Assembly: GCA_937138495.1 (NCBI GenBank)
Contig: CAKZPE010000030.1
Location: 1-37,654, forward strand
DNA length: 37,654 bases
Source: an uncultured Oceanospirillaceae bacterium
GTDB lineage: Bacteria; Pseudomonadota; Gammaproteobacteria; Pseudomonadales; Balneatricaceae
Direction: 5' to 3'
Of this stretch, positions 24,500-35,451 are shown one piece after another. The translations under genes and the position numbers were made by a program. Every line of letters begins with the position of its first letter. Position 1 is the first letter of the stretch. Under the pieces are notes generated by a model that was not told the origin of the DNA, ran no database searches, and saw nothing but the letters and a program-made list of their open reading frames with translations.

Positions 24500-26392
24500 T
24501 CAGATCAGAGGCTGAACGTGACGGATAAAGTCATCCGGCTGGACCATACCTATCAACGTCATATTAGGCTGAAGAGTGCCCTGCTTATCGTAAAAGATCA
24601 GCGCCGGCGGGCCAATAACACTGTAACGCGCGTACAGTGCTTTAGAGTCAGCATCATTGGCTGTAACGTCCACTTTAATGCTGATAAACGATGTCAGTGA
24701 CTGCTGAACCCCGGCATCCACGAAGGTGATGTTATCCAGTTCGATGCAGGAGATACACCAGTCAGCATAGAAATCCAGCATCACCGGCTGGTTATTTTTC
24801 CGCGCAGTATTCAGGATCTGATCCAGTGCCTGCTCATCAGTGACCTTAACAAACTCGACGTTGGCTTCTTTGACCGCTGATCCGCCACCGGCAACCAGCC
24901 CTTTAAGTGGCTGAAACAGGCTTTGGCTACCCGCCAGGCTACCAATCACCAGGCTGCCACCGTAAACCAGAATCAGCACAGCAGTGCCCTTCCAGAAACG
25001 CTGCCACTTAGTGGCTGCTTCGCCCAGTGTATCCAGCGCCTTCATATACACCGCACTTACCAGCAGGATCATCCCGTAAAGGAAAATAGCCACCCCGTCA
25101 GCAATCACACGGTCCAGCATCCATACCGCCATCAGCAGCATGATCACACCGAAGCCGGCCTTAACGTTCTCCATCCACATACCGGCTTTAGGTAACAGCT
25201 TACCGGCAGATGCTCCGACAATAAGCAGTGGGACACCCATGCCGAGGCTAAGGCTGAACAGCGCAGCACCGCCCAGTACAGGATCACCGGTCTGACCGAT
25301 ATAAATAAGCGCGCCAGCCAGAGGCGCCGCCATGCAGGGGCCGACAATCAGCGCAGACAACAGGCCCATAATAACGATGCCAATGATGCTGCCGCCCTGC
25401 TGGCTGTTGCTCATCTCATTCAGCCTGGTTTGCAGGCTGTTAGGCAGCTGCAAGTCGTAAAAGCCGAACATCGACAGAGACAGCAGTACGAAAATAAAGC
25501 TGAAGAAACCAATGATCCAGGCATTCTGGAAAGCAGCCTGAAGATTCTCACCGAACAGGCCGGCAATGATACCGATGACGGTATAGGTCACGGCAACCGA
25601 TAATACATACACCAGTGACAGGAAGAAGCCACGCTTCGCACTGACCGGTTGCTGCTGGCCAATAATGATACTGGACAGAATAGGAATCATCGGGAAAACA
25701 CAGGGCGTCAGCGCCAGCGCCAGACCGGCCACAAAGAAGGCCCCGAGAATCAGCATCAGATTGCTGGACGACAGCAGCTGAGCAAACTGATCCTGCTCAC
25801 TGACAGTGTTGGTCAGCGGCTGTTGCGGCACAACTGCCTGAATAACTTTATCGGCATTTGCCATCGCCGGGTCAGTCTTGTCCGGTGCCGGCAGTACGGA
25901 CGCCTGGGCAACTGGAATATCTTTCAGAGGAATGGTTTTCTGCACCGGCGGGTAACAGATACCGCCGTCCCAGCATCCCTGATAGGAAACAGTCAGATTA
26001 TCGCTGACGGTCGAGCCGGTCTTACTGCTGAGCTGATAATCCAGCACACCCTGACTGTAATAGACATACACATCACCAAACAGCGGATCTGATTTCAGTT
26101 TGGCGGTTGAATGCTCGGTTGAAAGAATCTCAATGTTATCGCTCAGGGTCAGCTCGACATTATCCCGGTACAGGTAATAACCGTCTTTCACCACCCAGAC
26201 CAGCTTGAGCTTGCCGTTCTCTCCCTGCTCATAATCAAAGGTAAATGCTTCTTCCACATCGACCGGGCCGTCACTGGCACCAAACAAATCAGCATTATCG
26301 AACAGACCCGCCTGCGCAGCCGGAACAGTCGATATAATTAAAAAGGTGCAAGCTAGCAGATAGCTGAGCCATTGCTGGATTCTTTGCAACAC
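24500..26392 (-). CDS. dsbD: thiol:disulfide interchange protein DsbD
   Basis: DsbD carries reducing power from cytoplasmic thioredoxin across the inner membrane to periplasmic DsbC, DsbG and CcmG. This 630-residue form has all three parts. A signal peptide ends near AQA (26-28). The periplasmic alpha domain carries Cys140 and Cys146 (GCWDGGICYPP). The eight-segment membrane domain carries Cys231 in LTPCVFPMIP and Cys353 in VGPCMAAPL. The C-terminal thioredoxin-like domain has Cys546 and Cys549 (DWCISC, where most homologues have CVAC). The start is GTG at 26392 with AGGA six bases upstream. It is transcribed alone. Confidence 0.95.
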   Translation of the reverse strand: MLQRIQQWLSYLLACTFLIISTVPAAQAGLFDNADLFGASDGPVDVEEAFTFDYEQGENGKLKLVWVVKDGYYLYRDNVELTLSDNIEILSTEHSTAKLKSDPLFGDVYVYYSQGVLDYQLSSKTGSTVSDNLTVSYQGCWDGGICYPPVQKTIPLKDIPVAQASVLPAPDKTDPAMANADKVIQAVVPQQPLTNTVSEQDQFAQLLSSSNLMLILGAFFVAGLALALTPCVFPMIPILSSIIIGQQQPVSAKRGFFLSLVYVLSVAVTYTVIGIIAGLFGENLQAAFQNAWIIGFFSFIFVLLSLSMFGFYDLQLPNSLQTRLNEMSNSQQGGSIIGIVIMGLLSALIVGPCMAAPLAGALIYIGQTGDPVLGGAALFSLSLGMGVPLLIVGASAGKLLPKAGMWMENVKAGFGVIMLLMAVWMLDRVIADGVAIFLYGMILLVSAVYMKALDTLGEAATKWQRFWKGTAVLILVYGGSLVIGSLAGSQSLFQPLKGLVAGGGSAVKEANVEFVKVTDEQALDQILNTARKNNQPVMLDFYADWCISCIELDNITFVDAGVQQSLTSFISIKVDVTANDADSKALYARYSVIGPPALIFYDKQGTLQPNMTLIGMVQPDDFIRHVQPLI

Positions 26393-26794
26393 GGTTTTTC
26401 CTATTATGAGTTATACAGGTTGGCTAATGGACAACCATTTTAGCGAACAGTTCTGTTTATAAGCGATAAAGCTGTTTAAAAACAGCCGTCTTTAGCTGAT
26501 TCAGGTCAGAAAATTTAGCTATAACCATATGCTCTGTAACACGCTACATTCCATTGCCCCTGACTCTGGTCAGGAATGGCATACACAGGGCTGATGAAAG
26601 GATTCTATTCTCTTTTACCCGGCAGACAACGTTTTATTCAGCTCAGGGGCGGGGATTCGCCGTTTGCCCTCTTAAACCGTAACAACTTATGTGATACAAA
26701 GAGTCTCCACTTATTAGTAAGTTAACAAGAGTTAAGCCAAAGCAAGGCGTGGTGGTCCAGCTGAACGACTTAAGGATCACATGAAGGAAATAAG
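26393..26794 (+). promoter_or_regulatory. long structured leader upstream of the DAHP synthase gene
   Basis: There is no convincing gene in these 402 bases. CCTGAC-tctg-GTCAGG (26559-26574) forms a local hairpin, extended by CCATT/AATGG. The same strand GCCCCTGA (26556-26563) can instead pair with TCAGGGGC at 26643-26650, an exclusive alternative. A 43-codon frame (26594-26725, beginning MKGFYSLL) lies between but lacks a good ribosome binding site. The 26751-26790 bases contain AAGGA of the DAHP synthase gene. Divergent dsbD promoter sequences must also be here. Confidence 0.4.
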
Positions 26795-27862
26795 ATGTCT
26801 GATAAACGCGTAGAAAACCTCAATATCGAGAGTAATGAAGTCCTCCTGACTCCTGCCGAACTGAAAAACAAACTGCCGCTGAGCGAAACTGCTGCTGCGT
26901 CTGTTATGGAAGGCCGTCAGGTAATCAAAAACATCCTTAAAGGTGAAGACAAGCGTCTTTTTGTGGTGGTTGGTCCCTGTTCAATTCACGACACCAAAGC
27001 GGCTATCGAGTATGGTCAGCGTCTGAAAGAACTGGCAGCCAAAGTCGAAGACACTCTTTATCTGGTGATGCGCGTCTATTTTGAGAAACCCCGTACCACC
27101 GTTGGCTGGAAAGGTCTGATTAACGATCCGCACATGAACGACTCGTTCCAGATTGAAGAAGGTCTGCACATTGGTCGCGACCTGTTGCTGCAACTGGCTG
27201 AAGCCGGCCTGCCTCTGGCGACTGAAGCCCTTGATCCGATTTCTCCGCAGTACCTTCAGGACCTGATCTCATGGTCTGCTATTGGTGCCCGTACGACGGA
27301 ATCCCAGACACACCGTGAAATGTCCAGCGGCCTGTCCGGCGCAGTAGGTTTCAAGAACGGTACTGACGGCGGTCTGACAGTTGCGATCAATGCTCTTGAA
27401 TCCGTTTCTCACCCACACAACTTCCTGGGTATTAACGAAGACGGCCAGTGCTCAGTTGTACGCACTAAAGGTAATAAGTACGGGCACGTGGTACTGCGTG
27501 GCGGTAACGGCAAGCCTAATTATAATTCAGTGAATGTTGCCCTGTGCGAACAGGCACTGGACAAAGCCGGCGTATCCACCAACATCATGGTGGACTGCAG
27601 CCACGCGAACTCTAACAAAGATCACAACCTGCAACCGCTGGTTATGACCGACGTTACAAACCAGATTATCGATGGCAACAAAACCATTGTCGGTCTGATG
27701 GTCGAAAGTAACCTGGGCGCCGGTAACCAGAAGATGACCGCTGACCCTGCTGACCTGGAATACGGTGTTTCCATTACCGATGCCTGCATCGACTGGGACA
27801 CGACTGAAAAGACCCTGCTGGATATGCACGAAAAACTGAAGGCGGTACTACCAAACCGGTAA
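26795..27862 (+). CDS. aroG: 3-deoxy-7-phosphoheptulonate synthase (DAHP synthase, class I)
   Basis: This enzyme condenses phosphoenolpyruvate and erythrose 4-phosphate, the first step of the shikimate pathway in the cytosol. The protein has 355 residues, as in the AroF/AroG/AroH class. Recognisable blocks are LLTPAELKNKLPL near residue 16, VVVGPCSIHD near 60 (with the metal-binding Cys), MRVYFEKPRTTVGWKGLINDP (two blocks near 93-112), GARTTESQTHREMSSGLSGAVGFKNGTDG near 170-195, and DCSHANSNK near 270. The Tyr/Phe/Trp-sensitive subtype cannot be told with certainty; aroG is used as the generic name. AAGGA lies 10 bases before the ATG. Confidence 0.93.
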   Translation: MSDKRVENLNIESNEVLLTPAELKNKLPLSETAAASVMEGRQVIKNILKGEDKRLFVVVGPCSIHDTKAAIEYGQRLKELAAKVEDTLYLVMRVYFEKPRTTVGWKGLINDPHMNDSFQIEEGLHIGRDLLLQLAEAGLPLATEALDPISPQYLQDLISWSAIGARTTESQTHREMSSGLSGAVGFKNGTDGGLTVAINALESVSHPHNFLGINEDGQCSVVRTKGNKYGHVVLRGGNGKPNYNSVNVALCEQALDKAGVSTNIMVDCSHANSNKDHNLQPLVMTDVTNQIIDGNKTIVGLMVESNLGAGNQKMTADPADLEYGVSITDACIDWDTTEKTLLDMHEKLKAVLPNR

Positions 27863-27885
27863 GCAACGTCATCACCTGTAAAATC

Positions 27886-27912
27886 AAGGGCTTACAACAA
27901 GCCCTTTTTTAT
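27886..27912 (+). terminator. terminator after the DAHP synthase gene
   Basis: AAGGGCTT (27886-27893) and AAGCCCTT (27899-27906) form a stem followed by six T residues, 23 bases after the stop codon. Confidence 0.9.
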
Positions 27913-28009
27913 TGTCTGCTGAAAATAAGACAGTGTTTGGAGTAGTAATACTACAGTCTCTTGCTACTTTAGCCGAAAATTCCCCGCTCAGATCGACGCC
28001 CCGCTTCAA

Positions 28010-28038
28010 TTTAAGTAGTTTTTTAACGTATAATCGCC
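28010..28038 (+). promoter_or_regulatory. probable icd promoter
   Basis: A perfect TATAAT -10 hexamer lies at about 28030-28035, with a weak TTCAAT -35-like element at about 28006-28011, 18 bases before it. The icd start codon is about 115 bases downstream, so a long leader is transcribed. Confidence 0.6.
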
Positions 28039-28151
28039 CCCGCGTAAAAATCATTCGGTGGTGCGACACCCGCTTCGGGAGATGCGAACTCACGTCTTCG
28101 TCGTTTCCTATAATAAACCACCGTCTATCTGTCGAAACAAAAGGGGATAAA

Positions 28152-30380
<2,229 letters not shown>

Positions 30381-30422
30381 CGTCTGACCGGCACCCTTTT
30401 AAGGCTGCCTCAGGACTGAAAT

Positions 30423-30451
30423 ATACCCCGCCCTGTGCGGGGTATTTTTTT
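30423..30451 (+). terminator. terminator of icd
   Basis: ATACCCCGC and GCGGGGTAT form a 9-bp stem around CCTGT with a run of seven T residues. Confidence 0.95.
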
Positions 30452-30778
30452 GCTTGTAATTCTCGGTAACGGCTATTCCCGCCACCCTCAATGAACAGAT
30501 CTGTTCAGTCAAAATCAGATTATGACTTTTTTAACAATTAACTGTTATTTATTAATAACTTAAAGCCCTAAAAACACCTAAATTGCTAACCAAATCAGTG
30601 ACTTTGCCGGTTGTTGAAAATCCACATCGCGGTACCCTGTAATCACTCTGGGGGGAGACAATGAATACGGTTCGGGCTCAGTCGGACCAGCAATACGAAC
30701 ACCTGATAACTACAGGCTTTACTGAGGAAGGACACCCTTTAAGGCTGTAGCTGTTTCTCTTATGGAGACAACCCGATA
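30452..30778 (+). promoter_or_regulatory. leader region of the cytochrome c peroxidase operon
   Basis: These bases hold an AT-rich promoter-like stretch (about 30520-30590), a GGGGGGAGACA ribosome-binding-site-like run at about 30650-30660, a possible 29-residue small ORF (listed separately), and a 5-codon frame at 30763-30780 (METTR) whose stop overlaps the peroxidase start as TAATG. Confidence 0.45.
30661..30750 (+). CDS. possible 29-residue small protein or leader peptide
   Basis: An ATG at 30661 with an unusually strong ribosome binding site (GGGGGGAG, spacing about 5) opens a frame of 29 residues (MNTVRAQSDQQYEHLIT...RL, acidic-neutral, no hydrophobic segment). It ends 28 bases before the peroxidase start. 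I do not recognise it, and composition alone does not prove translation; the strong ribosome binding site is the main support. It could be a leader that couples or controls expression of the peroxidase. Confidence 0.35.
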   Translation: MNTVRAQSDQQYEHLITTGFTEEGHPLRL

Positions 30779-31792
30779 ATGTCCTACATCGCCACATTCC
30801 GAGCAGCATTCGCAGCAACAGTGCTGCTCAGCTCTGTGCAGGTAACCGCTGCCGGTACATCTGCTGAAACCCTTAAAGCACAGTACCAGCGGCCCGATAA
30901 CATTCCGTTTCCGGCTGACAACCTTTACAGCGCAGAAAAAGCCCAGCTCGGTAAAATGCTGTTCTTTGATCAGCGCCTGAGTAAAAACTTCAATATGACC
31001 TGCGCCACCTGCCATAACCCGTCACTGGGCTGGGAAGACGGCGTACCCGGTGCATTCGGTGGCCAGGGTAAATTCCTTGAGCGCCACTCCCCGACCATTC
31101 TCAACATGGCCTGGAGTGACAGCTTCTTCTGGGACGGCCGCAGCCCGACGCTCGAAGACCAGATCCGCGGTCCGGTGGAATCCCCTAATGAAATGAATAT
31201 CAGCATGGACGAAGTGGTCAGCCGTCTCAGCAAAGTGGATGGCTACCGGGAAATATTTCAGCGGGTATTTCCCGGCCCTGGAATCACCGGCGACGGCATT
31301 ATGAAGGCTATTGCTACCTATGAACGGACCCTGGTATCCGGCACCGCGCCTTTCGACCGCTGGGTCATGGGTGATGAACAGGCCATCAGCGAATCCGCCA
31401 AACGGGGCTTTGAATTCTTTAACGGCGGCGGAGGCTGCAGTGACTGCCATTCCGGCTGGAACTTCAGCGATAACCAGTTCTACGACATAGGCCTGAGCTC
31501 TTCTGACGAAGGCCGTAAAGCAGTCACCGGTAACGCCGCTGATCAGCAGGCTTTCAAAACGCCGGGGTTACGGAATATTCAGCAACGGGCACCCTATATG
31601 CACGATGGCAGTATGGCGACACTGGATGAAGTCATTATTCATTATATTGCCGGTGGCACTCCCCGCCCCAGCCGCTCAGAGAAAATCAAAGTACGCCCAA
31701 TGACGGTTCAGCAAATTACCGACCTTCGAACCTTTCTTGAAAGCCTGACCGGTGATGACCAGCCCGTCAGTCTGCCAATCCTGCCTTACTGA
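30779..31792 (+). CDS. diheme cytochrome c peroxidase family protein
   Basis: The 337-residue protein has a signal peptide at about residues 1-25 and two c-type heme sites, CATCH at 75-79 and CSDCH at 220-224, in the layout of bacterial diheme cytochrome c peroxidases and MauG. The conserved [22 protein letters not shown] block (residues about 122-138) and [28 protein letters not shown] near 262-290 confirm the family. Periplasmic reduction of hydrogen peroxide with electrons from a cytochrome c is the usual role; MauG-like oxidation chemistry cannot be ruled out. It is followed 14 bases later by a chemoreceptor gene, so the two are co-transcribed. Confidence 0.92.
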   Translation: MSYIATFRAAFAATVLLSSVQVTAAGTSAETLKAQYQRPDNIPFPADNLYSAEKAQLGKMLFFDQRLSKNFNMTCATCHNPSLGWEDGVPGAFGGQGKFLERHSPTILNMAWSDSFFWDGRSPTLEDQIRGPVESPNEMNISMDEVVSRLSKVDGYREIFQRVFPGPGITGDGIMKAIATYERTLVSGTAPFDRWVMGDEQAISESAKRGFEFFNGGGGCSDCHSGWNFSDNQFYDIGLSSSDEGRKAVTGNAADQQAFKTPGLRNIQQRAPYMHDGSMATLDEVIIHYIAGGTPRPSRSEKIKVRPMTVQQITDLRTFLESLTGDDQPVSLPILPY

Positions 31793-31806
31793 CCGGAGAT
31801 CAGCAC

Positions 31807-33408
31807 ATGACCATTAAACTGAAATTATGGCTGGGGTTCGGATTGCTGATCAGTATATTCAGTGGCCTGGGGTTGTATCAGAGCTACCAGTTAGGCCTGC
31901 TGGGTAAAACGGCCGTTGCTGCATTTGAACATCCGCTGACCGCCGTCGATCAGAGCCGTGCCGCGTGGGACACCTTCCGTAACAGCCGGGATCTGGTTAA
32001 CCGCCAGCTGGCCCGTATCGAATTTATGGATGCCCGCGCCGCCGGACAACAGCTCAGCGACTATCAGCAAAGGTTTAACCAACAGCTCGGCCAGGCCGTT
32101 GCTGCCACGTCAGCACTGATGGTTCAGGGCGATACCGGTCAGCTTAGCCGGTGGGCTGAAACATGGTACCGGCTTAACCAGGCACGTATTGGCAACGCGC
32201 AACAACGCAGCTTAACCGACCAGCGCATTCTTAATCAGCTTGATATGCAGCTGGGAGACGAACTGCAAAAGCTGGTTGAGAACAGCCTCTATGCAGCCAA
32301 TGAACATAAACAGCAAACCATTGCCCATACCCGTCAAGTGCAATCGGTCAATAACATCATTCTCGGGCTGACCAGCCTGGCGGGGATCATCCTCGCCCTG
32401 CTGATTGCCCGCAGCCTGACCCTGCCACTGGCGGAACTGCTCGCAGCAGTTAAGAACCTTGCCCACGGCAAAGGCGACCTTACCCGGCGGCTTGGCTTTA
32501 AACGGACTGATGAAATCGGCCAGCTGGCCGGTGAAGTCGACATATTCATTGCCCGTATCCACCTGCTGGTCAGTGAAACCCGTGACTCAGTAGAGCAAGC
32601 CAGCCATACCCTGACTGAACTTGGCAAACTCACCGCCGAAACCAGCCAGGGGGTTCAGGAGCAAAAGCACCATCTGATTGACACGGCTGAAATTGTCGAA
32701 CAAATGAACCAGACCGTTAAACTGGTTGCAGACCACTCGTTCGACGCCAAGGAACAGGCTGTCAGTATAAATACAGATACACGGTCCAGCCTCACTCTGG
32801 TTGAAGACTCCGCCAGCAGTATCGGCCAGCTGGCTCAGGAAGTGGCAAACGCCAGCCAGAGCACTCAGGCACTTGAAACCGCCAGTGAATCTATCAGTGA
32901 ACTGCTGACCGTCATTGAAGTGATTGCCGACCAGACCAACTTACTGGCCCTGAACGCTGCCATCGAAGCCGCCCGGGCCGGTGAAGCGGGTCGCGGCTTT
33001 GCGGTAGTCGCCGATGAAGTCCGCGCTCTGGCCCTTAAAACCCGACAGTCCACGGAAAACATCCAGCAAACCGTCTGCAATATTCAGCAAGGCGTAAAAA
33101 ACACCCGTACAGTCATGGATCAGGGACAACAACTGGCACTGGAATGTGTCAGCAAAAGCCAGGCAGTCAGTGACGCCCTTCACAGCATGACTGAGAATGC
33201 AGCCAGCATTGAAACCATTAACCTGGGGATCTCCAGTGAAACCGAACAGCAGCGTAGCAGCATGCAGGAAATAAACAGCCACATGAGCAATGTCAGCACG
33301 GTAGCCGATCAGACCGAAGGCGTAACCCATGCCCTCCAGGCTGGCCGGGAAGCACTCGAGGCCGCGCTGTCTAAAGTATCCGGAAACATGGGGCAGTTTA
33401 AGCTCTGA
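31807..33408 (+). CDS. methyl-accepting chemotaxis protein
   Basis: This 533-residue inner-membrane chemoreceptor has TM1 at about 7-25, a periplasmic four-helix-type sensor at 26-181, TM2 at about 182-201, HAMP at about 202-255 and a cytoplasmic signalling domain to the end. The invariant hairpin tip is present: [20 protein letters not shown], then [20 protein letters not shown]. There is no C-terminal CheR/CheB tether pentapeptide. The sensor matches no named domain that I recognise. It shares an operon with a diheme peroxidase (14-bp gap; GGAG before its ATG), suggesting that it senses peroxide, redox state or the peroxidase itself; this is inferred from position. Confidence 0.93.
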   Translation: MTIKLKLWLGFGLLISIFSGLGLYQSYQLGLLGKTAVAAFEHPLTAVDQSRAAWDTFRNSRDLVNRQLARIEFMDARAAGQQLSDYQQRFNQQLGQAVAATSALMVQGDTGQLSRWAETWYRLNQARIGNAQQRSLTDQRILNQLDMQLGDELQKLVENSLYAANEHKQQTIAHTRQVQSVNNIILGLTSLAGIILALLIARSLTLPLAELLAAVKNLAHGKGDLTRRLGFKRTDEIGQLAGEVDIFIARIHLLVSETRDSVEQASHTLTELGKLTAETSQGVQEQKHHLIDTAEIVEQMNQTVKLVADHSFDAKEQAVSINTDTRSSLTLVEDSASSIGQLAQEVANASQSTQALETASESISELLTVIEVIADQTNLLALNAAIEAARAGEAGRGFAVVADEVRALALKTRQSTENIQQTVCNIQQGVKNTRTVMDQGQQLALECVSKSQAVSDALHSMTENAASIETINLGISSETEQQRSSMQEINSHMSNVSTVADQTEGVTHALQAGREALEAALSKVSGNMGQFKL

Positions 33409-33430
33409 TTAAACCGGAATCTCAGGCACT

Positions 33431-33456
33431 AAAAACCCCGCACAATGCGGGGTTTC
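33431..33456 (+). terminator. terminator of the peroxidase-chemoreceptor operon
   Basis: AAACCCCGC and GCGGGGTTT pair around ACAAT, 25 bases after the chemoreceptor stop. A-richness on the left also gives a T-run on the minus strand, serving the convergent HELTH gene. Confidence 0.85.
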
Positions 33457-33487
33457 CTGTATAACAAGCTTCTTTGACGCGACATGC

Positions 33488-34438
33488 TCAGGTCAACACA
33501 GACCGCGGGCCCGGAATGGCATTCGGTGGCGGTGCCAGCGCACTCATTCGCCGCTCATGGGTTTCCTGCGCCAGTGCCGACACGGCAACAAACAGATCAC
33601 TGTCATCATCAAAGCCCCAGGCGTGCATCTGTACCAGCATCTGATTAACCACTGTGTCATATTCGAAATGCACATCCCCCAGACCACCCATACCGTTTTT
33701 TCCATAGTTGATCCGTTCCAGAATCCAGCGCTTCTTGCGCTCCGCTTCTGTCTGAAGCCGCCGGGTATTCTCGGTGCCCGGCTTCCAGGTGCGTAAGGTT
33801 TTCGCCACCCGACCCTGATACTGCATTTCATGGGCCAGCGACTGCTGCTCATCCATTTGCTCAACACTGGTAGGCGCTGCTTTAAGCTGGCGCTTCTGCT
33901 CACGGCTCATAAACTTGTTTTCCGTGTCCTCGTAATCCTCAACCTCGGCGATGGCCTTCAGGCGGGTAAGATTCCCTTCAAGAATCAGTTTATAGTCCTG
34001 GCGATACCAGGCTTTACGGCGGGCGATAATGCTCTCCGCTACCAGGGATACCGTATGCGCCGGCGCACCGGGCATTGCTCCCTGACCAAAGGTCATAACG
34101 GCGGCATTCGGGCCGCTTGGTGCATAGTTAACCGTTTCAGACTTATAACACTGGATACACCGGGCATGGGTAAGCTCATGCACAAAGCTGGGCAGATCAT
34201 CCTTAAAGGTGACGTGGGCCCCAACCAGTTCATGCCCGCTATCCTCGGAATAACCCGCATACCCGGCTGCTGAATACACCGGCACAGTATTCGGGTTATT
34301 AGCAGCGGTGAATGTCACTGAATATAAGGCATTGTTAGCCATGCTGTGCAGCTCATCCATCACCCGGTAAAGTGCACTGCGCAACGGCGCTGCCTGTTTA
34401 ATCCGGTCCATTCTCTGAAGCAGTGCCTGGGCGGTCAT
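33488..34438 (-). CDS. unknown protein with zinc-metalloprotease HELTH motif
   Basis: I do not recognise this protein. With the start at 34438 (GGAG a few bases upstream) it has 316 residues; an in-frame upstream start at 34504 is less likely. Residues 87-91 read HELTH, an HExxH zinc site within FVHELTHARCIQCYKSE, and Glu135 in SLVAESIIARR is a candidate third ligand 44 residues later, as in gluzincin-like peptidases. There is no signal peptide or membrane segment. The second half (about 150-260) is charged and helical (REQKRQLK, RRLQTEAERKKRW). The catalytic role is inferred only from the motif; the substrate is unknown. It is a lone gene, divergent from trmJ. Confidence 0.75.
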   Translation of the reverse strand: MTAQALLQRMDRIKQAAPLRSALYRVMDELHSMANNALYSVTFTAANNPNTVPVYSAAGYAGYSEDSGHELVGAHVTFKDDLPSFVHELTHARCIQCYKSETVNYAPSGPNAAVMTFGQGAMPGAPAHTVSLVAESIIARRKAWYRQDYKLILEGNLTRLKAIAEVEDYEDTENKFMSREQKRQLKAAPTSVEQMDEQQSLAHEMQYQGRVAKTLRTWKPGTENTRRLQTEAERKKRWILERINYGKNGMGGLGDVHFEYDTVVNQMLVQMHAWGFDDDSDLFVAVSALAQETHERRMSALAPPPNAIPGPRSVLT

Positions 34439-34647
34439 AGTGTCTCCACATAAGTCTCTGAAAGTGCAACATTTTAAGACGGTTACTCGCAAATTCATAC
34501 ACATGTATTAATTTCTTGGGCTGCGTCAGATCAAAGACTGTCTGTGCACCGGCTCAGGCTGATATATTTCTCCCGCCCAGTGCAATACAATACGCATCGC
34601 CTGAATAACAGGCATGTATCGTGATTATTCCGGAGATTCATCGCTGT

Positions 34648-35451
34648 ATGCTGGACAACATTCGTATCGTACTGATCAATACCTTTCACCCGGGCAACAT
34701 AGGTGCTGCGGCCCGTGCCATGAAAAATATGGGCCTGAGCCAGCTGTATCTGGTTGAGCCACGCATTTATCCAAGTGAAGAAGCGGACTCCCGGGCAGCA
34801 GGCGCTAAAGATGTGCTTGATCAGGCAACCGTCGTCGACACCCTGGAAGACGCTATCTCCGACTGTCAGCTTGTGATCGGTACCAGTGCCCGTAACCGTT
34901 CATTTGACCTGCCGGTTTTTGATGCCCGCACCTGCGGAGAAAAGGTCGTCGCTGAAGCGAATAACGGTAAGGTCGCGATCATTTTCGGCCGTGAAACCAT
35001 GGGCCTGCATAACCATGAACTGGAACAGTGCAACTATCACGTTTATATTCCGGCCAACCCAGACTATCCGGTTCTGAATGTATCCGCTGCGATCCAGCTG
35101 GTGTGCTATGAAGTCTGGCAGGCCAGCCAGCAGCAGGCGGCGGCAGCTAATCCACAGGACAGCGCCGAATACCCACTGCACAAAGAAATGCAGCGCTTTT
35201 ACGAACACCTGGAATCCGCCCTGCGCAAAACCCGCTTTATCATCCCTCAGCATGAAGGCAAAGTGATGAAAAAGCTGATCCGCTATTTTAACCGCAGCCG
35301 TCCGGAACAGATTGAACTGAACATGCTGCGGGGTATTTTACGCTCAGTGGATGAAACCGCTGCCCGGGCCGATCAGACTACCCCCTCTGACACCAGTCCG
35401 GCCGAAAGCAGCCCGGCTGAAAACAATCAGGACAAAGGAGCCCAGTCATGA
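34648..35451 (+). CDS. trmJ: tRNA (cytidine/uridine-2'-O-)-methyltransferase TrmJ
   Basis: TrmJ uses SAM to 2'-O-methylate position 32 of certain tRNAs. The protein belongs to the SPOUT (knotted) methyltransferases, with signatures IRIVLINTFHPGNIGAAARA at the start, AIIFGRETMGLHNHEL near 110, and IPANPDYPVLNVSAAIQLV near 135. It has 267 residues from the ATG at 34648, which gives the standard MLDNIRIVL start; a GTG 27 bases upstream is in frame but unlikely. GGAG lies 11 bases before the ATG. The C-terminal tail is low-complexity and acidic. Its stop overlaps the roxA start by 4 bases. Confidence 0.93.
   Translation: MLDNIRIVLINTFHPGNIGAAARAMKNMGLSQLYLVEPRIYPSEEADSRAAGAKDVLDQATVVDTLEDAISDCQLVIGTSARNRSFDLPVFDARTCGEKVVAEANNGKVAIIFGRETMGLHNHELEQCNYHVYIPANPDYPVLNVSAAIQLVCYEVWQASQQQAAAANPQDSAEYPLHKEMQRFYEHLESALRKTRFIIPQHEGKVMKKLIRYFNRSRPEQIELNMLRGILRSVDETAARADQTTPSDTSPAESSPAENNQDKGAQS

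Noticed and set aside
24221..26092. Long antisense frames within dsbD and other genes
   Set aside because: They mirror high-codon-bias genes on the other strand and show no protein family pattern.
26594..26725. 43-codon frame beginning MKGFYSLL as a leader peptide for DAHP synthase attenuation
   Set aside because: There is no run of Phe, Tyr or Trp codons, no strong ribosome binding site and no terminator T-run after it.
27912..28151. Upstream ATG adding 80 residues to isocitrate dehydrogenase
   Set aside because: The extension lies over the promoter and the end of the previous terminator, has no ribosome binding site and is absent from the known protein length; the ATG at 28152 is correct.
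34439..34504. Upstream start of the HELTH protein adding 22 residues
   Set aside because: The extension is cysteine-rich and unlike the rest; GGAG sits just before the ATG at 34438.
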